Below, in pieces: positions 34,037 through 42,719 of a DNA stretch of 52,425 bases (the stretch's first letter is position 1; every line of letters starts with the position of its first letter). The stretch is from JAIRVZ01 sp031553755 (GTDB lineage: Bacteria; Bacteroidota; Bacteroidia; Bacteroidales; Azobacteroidaceae), in assembly GCA_031553755.1 (NCBI GenBank), contig JAVBKZ010000077.1, positions 1 to 52,425 on the forward strand, written 5' to 3'. The notes below the pieces were generated by a model. That model ran no database searches and was not told the DNA's origin. It saw nothing but the letters and a program-made list of their open reading frames with translations. The translations under genes and the position numbers were made by a program.

Positions 34037-34432
34037 TTATCCTTTTGTTACTAATTTTTTATTTACAATCAAGACAATTACCAATCCACATAAGGCGCCT
34101 ATAGCATCGAAAAGAAAATCCATCCAATCTCCGGAGCGGGTAGGGGAGAGGTATTCCTGCATAAGTTCAATAAATCCACTATATGCTATCGGAAAAAAGA
34201 AAGACTGCAATAATAATTCCTTTTTAAAAATTGAATTTTTGAAGTAATTCGTACTTTCAAAAAAGACGACCAATGAGACTGTTAAAAACATACCCCAATG
34301 TACCAATTTATCGAAATCCGTCATTGGCGCTTCGGGAAAATCCTGTGGATCCATGAAACAAAGATAAAATATCACGGCGCACAAGGCTGTACTCATCCAG
34401 TAATTTTTCAAAAAAAGAATTATCTTTCGCAT
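34037..34432 (-). CDS. VanZ-like small membrane protein
   Basis: A 131-aa protein with about four hydrophobic segments and the VanZ-like features DFDKLVHWGMF after the first segment and SGDWMDFLFDAIGALCG before the last. Function of such chromosomal VanZ-like proteins is not settled. It lies between deoC (1 bp gap) and sdaA (7 bp gap) and is probably co-transcribed. Confidence 0.75.
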   Translation of the reverse strand: MRKIILFLKNYWMSTALCAVIFYLCFMDPQDFPEAPMTDFDKLVHWGMFLTVSLVVFFESTNYFKNSIFKKELLLQSFFFPIAYSGFIELMQEYLSPTRSGDWMDFLFDAIGALCGLVIVLIVNKKLVTKG

Positions 34433-34433
34433 C

Positions 34434-35282
34434 TTAATTCAATAATTTTTCGGCTAAACCACTTGCTCCTATTCTGAAATATTCGGGAGTTAACCATTCC
34501 TCTCCTAATATTTCTTTTACGATTGTATAATATTTTACCGCGTCTTCTGCGGTTTGAACGCCTCCTGATACTTTTATTCCGATTTTCCTGTTATGTAAAG
34601 CGTGGTATTCCCTGATGGTTTCGCACATTACATAAACGGCTTCGGGCGTTGCTCCCGGATATCCTTTTCCTGTGGATGTTTTGATAAAGTCCGCGCCCGA
34701 ATACATGGCTAAAAGTGCCGCTTTTTTGATGTTTTCGGGAGTTTTCAGTAATCCGGTTTCAAGAATTACTTTCAAGGTAGCGTCTCTACAAGCGTCTTTA
34801 ATTTCTTCTATTTCGTTACAAAAATTTTCCAAATCGTTTTCGAAAAAGTATCCGGCATTCATAACGATGTCTATTTCTTCGGCTCCATCGGCTACAACAA
34901 GTGAAACTTCGGCTATTTTCACTTCGATAAATGTTTGTGAAGAAGGGAATCCTCCGGCCACAGAAGCAATTTTTACATCGGCAGTAAGCGCTTCTTTTAC
35001 TCCCGACACAAAGTTGGGATAAACGCAAATAGCAGCGACATTTTCCATATCAGGGCGTGAATCTTCGAAATCATTGATTTTTTCGGTCAATTTCCAGACA
35101 GACTCATTCGAATCGTCTGTATTCAAAGATGTTAAATCGATGCAAGAATATAAAAACTTCTTTACTTCGGCGGTATTATTTGATTCGAAATGTTTTTCTA
35201 AAATTTCTGTAATATTCTTGTTTACAGTTTTTTCCTGTATATTGAGGTTGAATTTGCTTAATACTTCTTCATATTTATTCAT
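34434..35282 (-). CDS. deoC: Deoxyribose-phosphate aldolase
   Basis: DeoC splits 2-deoxyribose-5-phosphate into glyceraldehyde-3-phosphate and acetaldehyde in nucleoside salvage. With the start at the ATG at 35282 the protein has 282 aa; the longer frame to 35321 overlaps the promoter box. The Schiff-base Lys is in DFIKTSTGKGYPGA, and the second conserved Lys in IGIKVSGGVQT. It is somewhat longer than the Escherichia coli protein at the N-terminus, as usual for Bacteroidetes forms. It heads the deoC, VanZ-like, sdaA group. Confidence 0.94.
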   Translation of the reverse strand: MNKYEEVLSKFNLNIQEKTVNKNITEILEKHFESNNTAEVKKFLYSCIDLTSLNTDDSNESVWKLTEKINDFEDSRPDMENVAAICVYPNFVSGVKEALTADVKIASVAGGFPSSQTFIEVKIAEVSLVVADGAEEIDIVMNAGYFFENDLENFCNEIEEIKDACRDATLKVILETGLLKTPENIKKAALLAMYSGADFIKTSTGKGYPGATPEAVYVMCETIREYHALHNRKIGIKVSGGVQTAEDAVKYYTIVKEILGEEWLTPEYFRIGASGLAEKLLN

Positions 35283-35320
35283 AGAGATAAAATTTAATTT
35301 GGGATGAAAAATTAAAATCA

Positions 35321-35328
35321 CAAAATTA
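35321..35328 (-). promoter_or_regulatory. -7 box upstream of deoC
   Basis: The minus strand reads TAATTTTG, 38 bp before the deoC ATG. Confidence 0.45.
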
Positions 35329-35420
35329 AGATTTTTCCCTCAAAAAACGAAATAACCTCAAAACAACTCCTTGCTTAAATTTTAATTTATGTGTTTGATA
35401 AATCGATGCATTTGCTTGCA

Positions 35421-35495
35421 TTTGCAACAATTCTAAAAACACAAAGCGTTGTGTATTTGGAAGTACATATTAAAAAAAGCGTTAGCTTTTATTCT
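35421..35495. repeat. 75-bp perfect repeat, copy 2 (inverted copy at 20598-20672)
   Basis: Identical over 75 bp to the reverse complement of 20598-20672, then diverging sharply at both ends. The plus strand carries ACACAAAGCGTTGTGT and AAAAAAAGCGTTAGCTTTT hairpins. It lies about 215 bp before the ABC permease start. The rest of the 35283-35710 gap holds two promoter boxes and, at 35602-35677, a weak match to the suf-type CATAG/CTGTG elements. Confidence 0.85.
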
Positions 35496-35556
35496 TGCTA
35501 CTGAAACTTAGACACTTTCCTAACATTAAATTCATCAAATTATTCAAAAAAATCTT

Positions 35557-35564
35557 TACATTTG
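35557..35564 (+). promoter_or_regulatory. -7 box of the ABC transporter operon
   Basis: TACATTTG matches TAnnTTTG; it lies about 147 bp before the permease start, so the leader is fairly long. Confidence 0.4.
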
Positions 35565-35710
35565 TTCCCGTAATTAATCAAAACAAAATATACTTATCTT
35601 CAATACATAGTCACATTAGATACATAGCTATAATATTATAAATAAAATTCTCCTGTGTTTCTACGTTTCTGTGTTAGAAATATTCATTTATGAACTAAAC
35701 AATCAAAGTA

Positions 35711-36949
35711 ATGGAATACGGAGAAAATATAAAGTTAGCGCTTCAAGGATTGACTGACCATAAATTCAGGTCGTTCCTAACGATGTTGGGAATTATTTTC
35801 GGTGTAGCATCGGTTATCGCCATGCTGTCGATAGGAGAGGGGGCTAAACGCGAAGCGATCGCCAAATATCAGGATTTGGGAGTAAATAATATCATTGTAA
35901 GGGAAAAAAAACTTTCGGATGAAGAATTGGAAGAAGTACGAGCGAAATTCTCCCAAGGTTTATCCATACAAGATGCGAATGTTATCAAAGAAATCGTTCC
36001 GGGAATAAAAAATGTAGCTCCTCAGGCAGAAATCAATACAGATGTCAAATACACGGATAAATCGGCTAAATCTACGATTATCGGTGTTACTCCCGAATTT
36101 TCCCAAATGATGAACTACAGGTTGAAAAAAGGTGATTTTGTAACCAACAATCATTACAATCAACGTTTGAAAGTATGCGTATTGGGAGCTGGAGTTGCGA
36201 CAACGCTTTTCAAGGAAGAAGATCCGGTAGGAAAACAAGTGAAAATAGAAGACCAATGGCTCGAAGTGATTGGAGTTCTTGATTCGAAAACATTGTTTAC
36301 CGAAACAGTAGGAGAATTAGCAGCGCGAGATCTGAATACGGACGTTTATGTTCCGTTATCCATTTTCCTGAACCGTTTTTCACGGGAAAATATTTTGACG
36401 AGTGAAGTCCAACAAATTACGGTACAAGTCGATAATTCCGACCATTTGTTAGAAGCCTCAAAATTGATTAATGAAATTCTAAAACGGCATCATTTCAACA
36501 ATGAAGACTATAACATCGTGATTCCTTTCGAATTGCTAAAACAGGAAGAAAAAGAACGCCAAATTTATAATTTTCTATTAGGAGCTATTGCCGCTATTTC
36601 TCTGATTGTAGGAGGAATAGGGATTATGAATATCATGTTGGCGACAGTGATGGAACGAACACGGGAAATCGGAATCCGGAGAGCCATTGGAGCACGTAAA
36701 GCCGACATCATGAGCCAGTTTGTGACTGAAGCAGTTGTGATTAGTATCACAGGTGGAATTATCGGTGTATTACTTGGTATTACGCTTTCTCTCACAGTTT
36801 CGCTGTTTACAGACGTAAGTACCTATATTCGACTGTATTCCATTGTGATAGCTTTTGCCTTTTCTGTTATTGTCGGAATCAGTTTTGGTTATCTTCCTGC
36901 AAAAAACGCGGCAAACTTGAAACCTGTTGATTCTATAAGGTATGAATAA
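35711..36949 (+). CDS. MacB-type ABC transporter permease
   Basis: A 412-aa permease: a first membrane helix after the N-terminus (FLTMLGIIFGVASVIAMLSIG), a large periplasmic MacB-like domain (about residues 50-265) and three C-terminal FtsX helices with the coupling motif MERTREIGIRRAIGA. MacB-type machines push substrates through a periplasmic adaptor and a TolC channel rather than across the inner membrane. The ATPase is a separate gene 26 bp later. No adaptor gene is in the operon. Confidence 0.92.
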   Translation: MEYGENIKLALQGLTDHKFRSFLTMLGIIFGVASVIAMLSIGEGAKREAIAKYQDLGVNNIIVREKKLSDEELEEVRAKFSQGLSIQDANVIKEIVPGIKNVAPQAEINTDVKYTDKSAKSTIIGVTPEFSQMMNYRLKKGDFVTNNHYNQRLKVCVLGAGVATTLFKEEDPVGKQVKIEDQWLEVIGVLDSKTLFTETVGELAARDLNTDVYVPLSIFLNRFSRENILTSEVQQITVQVDNSDHLLEASKLINEILKRHHFNNEDYNIVIPFELLKQEEKERQIYNFLLGAIAAISLIVGGIGIMNIMLATVMERTREIGIRRAIGARKADIMSQFVTEAVVISITGGIIGVLLGITLSLTVSLFTDVSTYIRLYSIVIAFAFSVIVGISFGYLPAKNAANLKPVDSIRYE

Positions 36950-36975
36950 TTTTTAATAAACGTCATGTTATCATC

Positions 36976-37671
36976 ATGTTGATAGAAATAAAAAATCTCA
37001 CAAAAAAATACATCATGGGAGAAGAAGAACTCCTTGTATTAAAAGATATAAACTTACAAATAAAAAAAAACGAATACGTTGCTATTATGGGGCCGTCTGG
37101 TTCCGGGAAATCGACTTTGATGAATATTCTCGGATGCTTGGATACTCCTTCTACCGGACATTATTTTTTTGATAAAGTTGATGTCAGTTCTTTAGACGAT
37201 GATGCCCTTTCGCGTATGAGAAACAAAGAAATCGGATTTATTTTCCAAAATTTTAATCTTTTGCCACGATTGAACGCGCTTCAAAATGTAGAACTTCCAT
37301 TGGTTTATTCCGGTGTGCCTACTCATGAACGCAAAGAACGAGCGTTGAAATCGTTAGAAAGGGTAGGATTGTCAGACCGTATCAGTCACAAACCAAGCGA
37401 ATTGAGTGGAGGGCAACGCCAACGTGTGGCAATCGCCCGTGCTTTGGTAACGAATCCCGGTATTTTGTTGGCCGATGAACCAACCGGCGCGCTCGATTCA
37501 AAAACCGGCGAAGATATCATGCGTTTGTTTCACGATTTGCATCAGGATGGAAACACAATCATACTGATTACGCACGAACAGGAAATTGCCGATTATGCTA
37601 ATCGCAATATTTACCTGAAAGATGGTATGATTCATACTGATAAATTGAATGAAAATAAAAAAAATTGTTGA
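36976..37671 (+). CDS. MacB/LolD-type ABC transporter ATP-binding protein
   Basis: A 231-aa ATPase with Walker A GPSGSGKST (about residues 37-45), the Q-loop FQNFNLLP, the signature LSGGQRQRVAIARAL and Walker B ILLADEPTGALD. It powers the permease encoded just upstream. Length and motifs are those of the LolD/MacB clade. A TolC-type channel gene follows 52 bp later. Confidence 0.95.
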   Translation: MLIEIKNLTKKYIMGEEELLVLKDINLQIKKNEYVAIMGPSGSGKSTLMNILGCLDTPSTGHYFFDKVDVSSLDDDALSRMRNKEIGFIFQNFNLLPRLNALQNVELPLVYSGVPTHERKERALKSLERVGLSDRISHKPSELSGGQRQRVAIARALVTNPGILLADEPTGALDSKTGEDIMRLFHDLHQDGNTIILITHEQEIADYANRNIYLKDGMIHTDKLNENKKNC

Positions 37672-37723
37672 ATGTTTAACTTTTAAAACCGTTTAGGTTT
37701 TAGATTAAACAAATAAATTTACC

Positions 37724-39202
37724 ATGAAAAAAATATTTATAACTACTTGTATCGTTACATTTTATTGCCTCTCCGCATCTGCGCAAGATATATACAACCT
37801 GACAATTGACGAAAGTATCAAAATCGCCAAAGAAAAAAGTTACAGTATCTTGCGATTGCAACAAGACTTGAAAATCGCGGAATATAATTTGAAATCAACA
37901 ACAAGTAGATTAAAAACGCACATTGATTTGAATCTCGGACTTCCGGAGTATTCCCAAGCCATCACAAGCGTACCTGATACCGCGGGGATTCTTCATTTCA
38001 ACCAAAATAAAATTTTAAGTTACGATGGAAGCCTGGTTATCAATCAGCCACTTCCTACCGACGGACGTATTTTTATTCAAAATACGCTCTCTGACGAAAG
38101 CAATTTGGGTTTGCCTAATGGAGATCTCCGTTCTACAAGATTAGGCAGTTATATCGGATTTGAACAGCCATTAACGGCTTTATATGGATACAACAACATT
38201 AAATCAACATTGAAAAGGGCGCAATTGGCTTATGAACAATCGAGCAAAGCCTTGAAAAGAGAAGAATTGAATTTGGTTTATGCTGTAAGTAGTTCATATT
38301 ACAACTTACTTTCATTGCAAAAAAGTGTGGAAATAGCTCAATTAGACTTGGAACGACAAACTGATGCCTATGATATTTCGAAAAATAAATATGCTGCCGG
38401 ATTGATTCGCGAAGTTGATGCTTTGCAAATGGAAGTTGATTTGGCCGAAGCCCAAAACAATTACGACATTGCCTTGTTGAATCAGGTTTCAGCAAAAAAT
38501 TCATTCAAAGAATTATTGGGAATAAACCTGAATGACAGCATTTCATTAAGCAGTGAATTAGGGTATAAAATTGTAGTGGTTGATGTGGAAAAAGCTGTTA
38601 ATCTCGCTTTAAAAAACCGGTTGGAAATACGTGAACAAGAAATTCAAATAGAATTGCAAAAACTGAATATCAAGCAACAAAAAACTTCAGGAATGATCAA
38701 AACCAATATTGCGGCTTCTTTCGGGAAAAATGGATTTATGCAGGGCTACAACCTTGGATTTTCGAATGCGTTGAACGACGCTTACAATAGCTTTCTCAAC
38801 ACAAACAGTTATTCCGTCGGTTTTCGTGTTTCTATTCCCATATTGGATTGGGGAGAAAACCGCGCGTTAGTGCGTTCTGCCGAGGCTCGTTTGAAACAAA
38901 ATACTCTCCGAAAAGAAGAAACAGAACGGGAAATCGAAACAGAAGTTCGAAATTTGGTGGCCAACGTCAATAGCAGTTTGAAACGTTTGCAGTTATTGGA
39001 AAAAAATGTATCCGTAGCTGAAAAAAGTTTTGCGATTACACGCCAACGATTTTCTGATGGAGATATCGACAGTCAATCGTTAGCTTTGGAACGCAACCGT
39101 TTAAACACCGCTTATACTTCACATTTGCGATCTTATATCAACTATCAATTAACTTTGGCAGATTTGATGCGTAAGACTTTTTACGATTTCCTGAATGAAT
39201 AA
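37724..39202 (+). CDS. TolC-family outer membrane channel
   Basis: A 492-aa protein with a signal peptide ending SASAQ (about residue 21) and two outer membrane efflux protein repeats, rich in Ala, Leu, Gln and Glu heptads (about 170-265 and 380-470). It provides the exit duct for the preceding ABC pair. The operon permease, ATPase, channel is closed by a clear terminator at 39220. Confidence 0.92.
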   Translation: MKKIFITTCIVTFYCLSASAQDIYNLTIDESIKIAKEKSYSILRLQQDLKIAEYNLKSTTSRLKTHIDLNLGLPEYSQAITSVPDTAGILHFNQNKILSYDGSLVINQPLPTDGRIFIQNTLSDESNLGLPNGDLRSTRLGSYIGFEQPLTALYGYNNIKSTLKRAQLAYEQSSKALKREELNLVYAVSSSYYNLLSLQKSVEIAQLDLERQTDAYDISKNKYAAGLIREVDALQMEVDLAEAQNNYDIALLNQVSAKNSFKELLGINLNDSISLSSELGYKIVVVDVEKAVNLALKNRLEIREQEIQIELQKLNIKQQKTSGMIKTNIAASFGKNGFMQGYNLGFSNALNDAYNSFLNTNSYSVGFRVSIPILDWGENRALVRSAEARLKQNTLRKEETEREIETEVRNLVANVNSSLKRLQLLEKNVSVAEKSFAITRQRFSDGDIDSQSLALERNRLNTAYTSHLRSYINYQLTLADLMRKTFYDFLNE

Positions 39203-39219
39203 AGTTCGAATATTAGAAA

Positions 39220-39252
39220 ATCCCGGCTCAAGGCCGGGATAACAGGTTTTTT
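39220..39252. terminator. Terminator between convergent tolC-type gene and trpB2
   Basis: ATCCCGGC (39220-39227) pairs with GCCGGGAT (39233-39240) around the loop TCAAG, followed by a T6 run. A hairpin with the same loop is at 43216-43236. Confidence 0.75.
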
Positions 39253-39254
39253 GA

Positions 39255-40622
39255 TTACACCAATTTCTCCAATTTACTCACATTTTTTTGGATAATCTCA
39301 TCGCTTAATTCATAATTAGTCAAATCTTCCGATAAATAAGCGTCGTAAGCCGCCATATCAATTAAACCATGTCCGGATAAATTAAACAAAATGTTTTTTT
39401 GTTTGCCTTCTTCTTTGGCTTTAAGGGCTTCATTGATAGTAGCCGCGATAGCGTGGCACGATTCGGGAGCAGGAATGATACCTTCGGCGCGGGAAAACAA
39501 AATACCGGCTTTGAACGAATCTAATTGCTTGATATCGACCGCCTCTATTAAATTATCTTTCTTTAACTGGCTAACAATCGTTCCGGCTCCGTGATAACGC
39601 AAACCTCCGGCATGAATGTGCGCGGGAGAAAAATCGTGTCCCAAAGTAAACATCGGTAGGAGAGGGGTGTAACCGGCTTCATCTCCAAAATCATATTCAA
39701 ATATGCCGCGGGTCAATTTAGGACAAGACGCGGGTTCGGCCGCAATAAAACGGGTATTTTTTTCTCCTGATAATTTATGACGAAGAAATGGAAACGAAAT
39801 TCCCGCGAAGTTTGAACCTCCACCAAAACAGGCCACCACAACATCGGGATATTCTCCTGCCATCGCCATTTGCTTTTCTGCCTCCAAACCAATAATTGTT
39901 TGATGTAGAGCCACATGATTAAGTACGCTTCCCAATGTATATTTACAATTCGGAGTTTGCATAGCCAATTCAATGGCTTCTGAAATGGCAGTCCCCAAAC
40001 TTCCCTGATAATTCGGATGTTCCGTAAGGATTTTACGCCCCGCTTTCGTAGACATGGAAGGAGAAGCAATTACCTGCGCGCCAAACGTTTGCATAATCGA
40101 ACGACGGTAAGGTTTTTGTTCATAGCTGATTTTTACCATATACACTGCCAATTCCAAACCAAAAGCTTTAGCAGCGTATGATAAGGCGGCTCCCCATTGT
40201 CCGGCGCCGGTTTCGGTAGTGATATTTGTAATTCCCTCTTTTTTGCAGTAGTAAGCTTGTGCCAATGCAGAGTTTAACTTATGCGAACCAATCGGGCTAA
40301 CACTTTCATTTTTGAAATAAATATGAGCCGGAGTATCCAATGCCTTTTCAAGGCCATAAGCTCTCACAAGAGGCGTTGAACGATAATTCTTGTATAATTC
40401 CCTCACTTCTTCCGGAATTTCTATAAACCTGTCGGTTTCGTTCATTTCCTGATTTGCCAATTCTTTAGCGAAAATCGGGTATAAATCTTCAGCTTTCATT
40501 GGCTGTTTAGTTGCCGGATTCAAAATCGGTAACGGTTTATTTTTCATATCCGCCACCAAATTATACCATGTTGTAGGAATCTCGTTTTCAGGTAAAATAA
40601 ATCTTTTAGTTTTTGTGTTCAT
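39255..40622 (-). CDS. trpB: Tryptophan synthase beta chain, TrpB2 type
   Basis: A 455-aa PLP enzyme of the long TrpB2 class. The PLP lysine is Lys115 in IGSHKLNSA; the phosphate-binding loop is CFGGGSNFAG, and the N-terminal extension (about 1-70) is typical of TrpB2. It should make tryptophan from indole and serine; TrpB2 proteins often act without TrpA, and no trpA is adjacent. Its upstream region encodes a Trp-rich leader peptide and an attenuator, strong evidence that it is controlled by tryptophan supply. Confidence 0.93.
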   Translation of the reverse strand: MNTKTKRFILPENEIPTTWYNLVADMKNKPLPILNPATKQPMKAEDLYPIFAKELANQEMNETDRFIEIPEEVRELYKNYRSTPLVRAYGLEKALDTPAHIYFKNESVSPIGSHKLNSALAQAYYCKKEGITNITTETGAGQWGAALSYAAKAFGLELAVYMVKISYEQKPYRRSIMQTFGAQVIASPSMSTKAGRKILTEHPNYQGSLGTAISEAIELAMQTPNCKYTLGSVLNHVALHQTIIGLEAEKQMAMAGEYPDVVVACFGGGSNFAGISFPFLRHKLSGEKNTRFIAAEPASCPKLTRGIFEYDFGDEAGYTPLLPMFTLGHDFSPAHIHAGGLRYHGAGTIVSQLKKDNLIEAVDIKQLDSFKAGILFSRAEGIIPAPESCHAIAATINEALKAKEEGKQKNILFNLSGHGLIDMAAYDAYLSEDLTNYELSDEIIQKNVSKLEKLV

Positions 40623-40673
40623 AATGATTCTATTTTTTAATGATTAATTTTTCAATCAAATTTTATAATAAAA

Positions 40674-40702
40674 AAACCGCAGGAGTGGATTCCTACGGTT
40701 TA
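40674..40702 (-). terminator. Attenuator terminator of trpB2
   Basis: On the minus strand AACCGTAGGA (40700-40691) pairs with TCCTGCGGTT (40684-40675), with one U-G wobble that holds only in this direction, followed by at least six T. It lies between the Trp leader peptide and trpB2. A competing pairing of GGTGGAT (after the leader stop) with ATCCACT in the loop would prevent it. Confidence 0.8.
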
Positions 40703-40748
40703 TATTTTTTATTGAATTAAAAACATACGCAATGGAGCATCCACCTCT

Positions 40749-40799
40749 TTAAGATCGATACAGCCACCACCAATTTTTAGAAACAACGATATTTTTCAT
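40749..40799 (-). CDS. Trp leader peptide of the trpB2 attenuator
   Basis: A 16-residue ORF, MKNIVVSKNWWWLYRS, reads on the minus strand from an ATG at 40799 to TAA at 40749. Three consecutive Trp codons lie at positions 10-12. A weak purine-rich ribosome site (AAAAAAGAG) precedes it. With the terminator hairpin 47 bp downstream and trpB2 after that, this is a classical ribosome-mediated attenuator: stalling at Trp codons under starvation should favour read-through. Confidence 0.85.
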   Translation of the reverse strand: MKNIVVSKNWWWLYRS

Positions 40800-40984
40800 C
40801 TCTTTTTTATAACTTTTTGTTACAAATATGGCACAAAGAAAAACAATTATTTTTAAATATCAAAAAAAATCGTACAAATTTTATTATTCAATGTTAGTTA
40901 GTTTATATCGCGGTCATCCTGACTTTTATAAAAGATATAAGTCGCATGGAATAGCTATTCACAGAGTAGATTTTGATATTGAGT

Positions 40985-41050
40985 GATGGAATAATTTGTA
41001 AAATAAACTCCTTTTACTTTGTGTTTGATAAAAAAGTCGAGATGAATTCC
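40985..41050 (+). repeat. Upstream element ACTCC..AGTCGAGA family, copy B
   Basis: Contains AAATAAACTCCTTTTACTTT, GTGTTTGATAAAAAAGTCGA and GATGAATTCC; similarity to copy C extends further upstream (ATTCACAGA..., near 40957). It ends 34 bp before the -7 box of the methyltransferase gene. The rest of the gap 40860-40955 shows nothing recognised. Confidence 0.65.
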
Positions 41051-41083
41051 TGAAAAATTTGCATATAATCGCAAACCTTTTTC

Positions 41084-41091
41084 TATTTTTG
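41084..41091 (+). promoter_or_regulatory. -7 box before the 41109 methyltransferase
   Basis: TATTTTTG overlaps the GTG at 41091, so the ATG at 41109 is the likely start. Confidence 0.55.
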
Positions 41092-41108
41092 TGAAAAAAT
41101 GTAACCTT

Positions 41109-41954
41109 ATGAAGATAATTCCGGAAAGATTATACCGAAAAGTCCGTTATCGTAAAGGTCACGGCGTCCATTCACCCTTTGCTTATAACTTGATAACCAA
41201 CATTGTAGAAGAAAAATTTCCATATTATATCTTTGAAGATATAGAACGTTGCAGAACAGAATTGATTGATTCGAAAGAAAAAGTCGAATTCTTGAGCCAA
41301 CGGGGAAATATAAAGAAAAAAACTGTCGGAGAAATCACGACCAAGGAAACACAATCTTGCCAATACGGAGCGTTATTGTTCCGTCTTGTGAACTTTTTCC
41401 AGTGTAAAAACATTTTACAAATAGGAGCTTCTACCGGAGTCATGAGCCTCTATTTGGCATCTTCGGGAAAAGACATAAGGTGTTATGCATTGGAAGACAG
41501 GGAATGTTTAATCCCTGTCATTAAGAAAACGCAAAAAGGACTCAACATAAATAACATACAAATCGAACACGGTGAATACTTGTCAGCGATTGATAATATA
41601 CTCGAAAAACAGGATAATTTCGATTTGATTTTTCTTAATACAATGCGTAATCCCGAATTATCAAAGAAAATCTTAGATAAGCATATTAATACTAAGATCT
41701 TGGTAATGGACGGCATACGAAAAAATAAAAAAACAAAATTCTTGTGGCAGATAATTACTGACAATCCGAATGCCAGGATAACCATCGATTTATATTATTT
41801 AGGTATAGCGCTTTTTGATGGGAAATTTTATAAAAAAGATTATAAAGCACATTTTGATAATGGAAAAAAGCAAAATATATACGAAAACAGGCGACAAAGG
41901 TTCAACTTCTTTAATTGGAGGAAAAAGAATCTTGAAAAACGATCCACGCCTTGA
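41109..41954 (+). CDS. Class I SAM-dependent methyltransferase (Bacteroidales type), extended C-terminus
   Basis: A 281-aa protein with a conserved N-terminus (RKGHGVHSPFAYNLI) and an AdoMet motif LQIGASTGVMSLYLA near residue 98. Substrate unknown. The last 32 residues (from about DNGKKQ) are read out of frame through the start of the cobalamin adenosyltransferase gene, an overlap of 95 nt. The sequence TTTGATAATGG at 41851 holds stop codons one frame over, so a one-base change may have removed the native stop, leaving a run-on tail. Otherwise the gene looks intact. Confidence 0.75.
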   Translation: MKIIPERLYRKVRYRKGHGVHSPFAYNLITNIVEEKFPYYIFEDIERCRTELIDSKEKVEFLSQRGNIKKKTVGEITTKETQSCQYGALLFRLVNFFQCKNILQIGASTGVMSLYLASSGKDIRCYALEDRECLIPVIKKTQKGLNINNIQIEHGEYLSAIDNILEKQDNFDLIFLNTMRNPELSKKILDKHINTKILVMDGIRKNKKTKFLWQIITDNPNARITIDLYYLGIALFDGKFYKKDYKAHFDNGKKQNIYENRRQRFNFFNWRKKNLEKRSTP

Positions 41955-42414
41955 CGCTTATGGAACCGTAGATGAACTAAATTCTTTTATCGGACTTTTG
42001 ATAGAAGAAGTGACAACAGAAGATGATAAAAAAGTTTTGCGAAACATTCAATCGTTACTTTTTGTTGTAGGTTGTTGTTTAGCGACAGAGGCGGAGAAAA
42101 AATCGCCACTCAACCTACAAGAAACGGATATCGAAATGTTAGAAAACGAAATAGACAAAATGGATTCGGTTTTACCTAAATTATCCGGGTTTATATTGCC
42201 GGGCGGAAGTCGTTCCGCTGCTGTTTCGCATATTTGTCGCTCTGTTTGCCGTCGTGCCGAACGTTGTATTTATCATATCGAAAATATGGAAAATATTGAT
42301 AATAAACTTCTTATTTTTATGAATCGTTTGTCGGATTATTTATTTATTTTGGCACGAAAATTGATATTTTTAGAAAAAAAAACAGAAAATATTTGGAAAG
42401 ATACTTGTAAATAA
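41860..42414 (+). CDS. Cob(I)yrinic acid a,c-diamide adenosyltransferase, PduO type
   Basis: A 184-aa PduO-family enzyme that adds the adenosyl group of ATP to cobalamin. The ATP-binding N-terminus KIYTKTGDKGSTSLIGGKR and the cobalamin-side motif RSVCRRAERC are intact. The start is the ATG at 41860; longer readings only translate the end of the upstream methyltransferase. No other cobalamin genes are in the window. Confidence 0.93.
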   Translation: MEKSKIYTKTGDKGSTSLIGGKRILKNDPRLDAYGTVDELNSFIGLLIEEVTTEDDKKVLRNIQSLLFVVGCCLATEAEKKSPLNLQETDIEMLENEIDKMDSVLPKLSGFILPGGSRSAAVSHICRSVCRRAERCIYHIENMENIDNKLLIFMNRLSDYLFILARKLIFLEKKTENIWKDTCK

Positions 42415-42426
42415 AATATATTATTA

Positions 42427-42434
42427 TACTTTTG
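42427..42434 (+). promoter_or_regulatory. -7 box of the DUF2795 gene
   Basis: TACTTTTG matches TAnnTTTG, 49 bp before the start codon. Confidence 0.5.
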
Positions 42435-42482
42435 CCGAAAATTTAAAAGCATAAAAACACACCATAAAAAGACGTAATTATT

Positions 42483-42704
42483 ATGTATTGGACATTAGAA
42501 TTAGCCTCAAAATTAGAAGACGCCCCCTGGCCAGCAACTAAAGACGAATTAATAGATTATGCTTTACGTTCGGGAGCGCCATTAGAAGTGATTGAAAATC
42601 TTCAGGAAATGGAAGATGAAGGAGAGATATACGAGTGCATAGAAGATATTTGGCCTGATTATCCAAGCAAAGAAGATTTTTTCTTCAACGAAGAAGAGTA
42701 TTAA
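42483..42704 (+). CDS. DUF2795 small acidic protein
   Basis: A 73-aa, strongly acidic protein beginning MYWTLELASKLEDAPWPAT with the DUF2795 core (TKDELIDYALRSGAP...EVIENLQEMEDEGE). Widespread in Bacteroidetes, function unknown. It has its own promoter box and is closed by the double-hairpin repeat at 42720, so it is a single-gene unit. Confidence 0.85.
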   Translation: MYWTLELASKLEDAPWPATKDELIDYALRSGAPLEVIENLQEMEDEGEIYECIEDIWPDYPSKEDFFFNEEEY

Positions 42705-42719
42705 TCATAAAAAGACATT

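Noticed and set aside
35602..35677. Third copy of the suf-type CATAG/CTGTG inverted element
   Set aside because: Arms are poorly complementary; the similarity is of style only and could be chance in AT-rich sequence.
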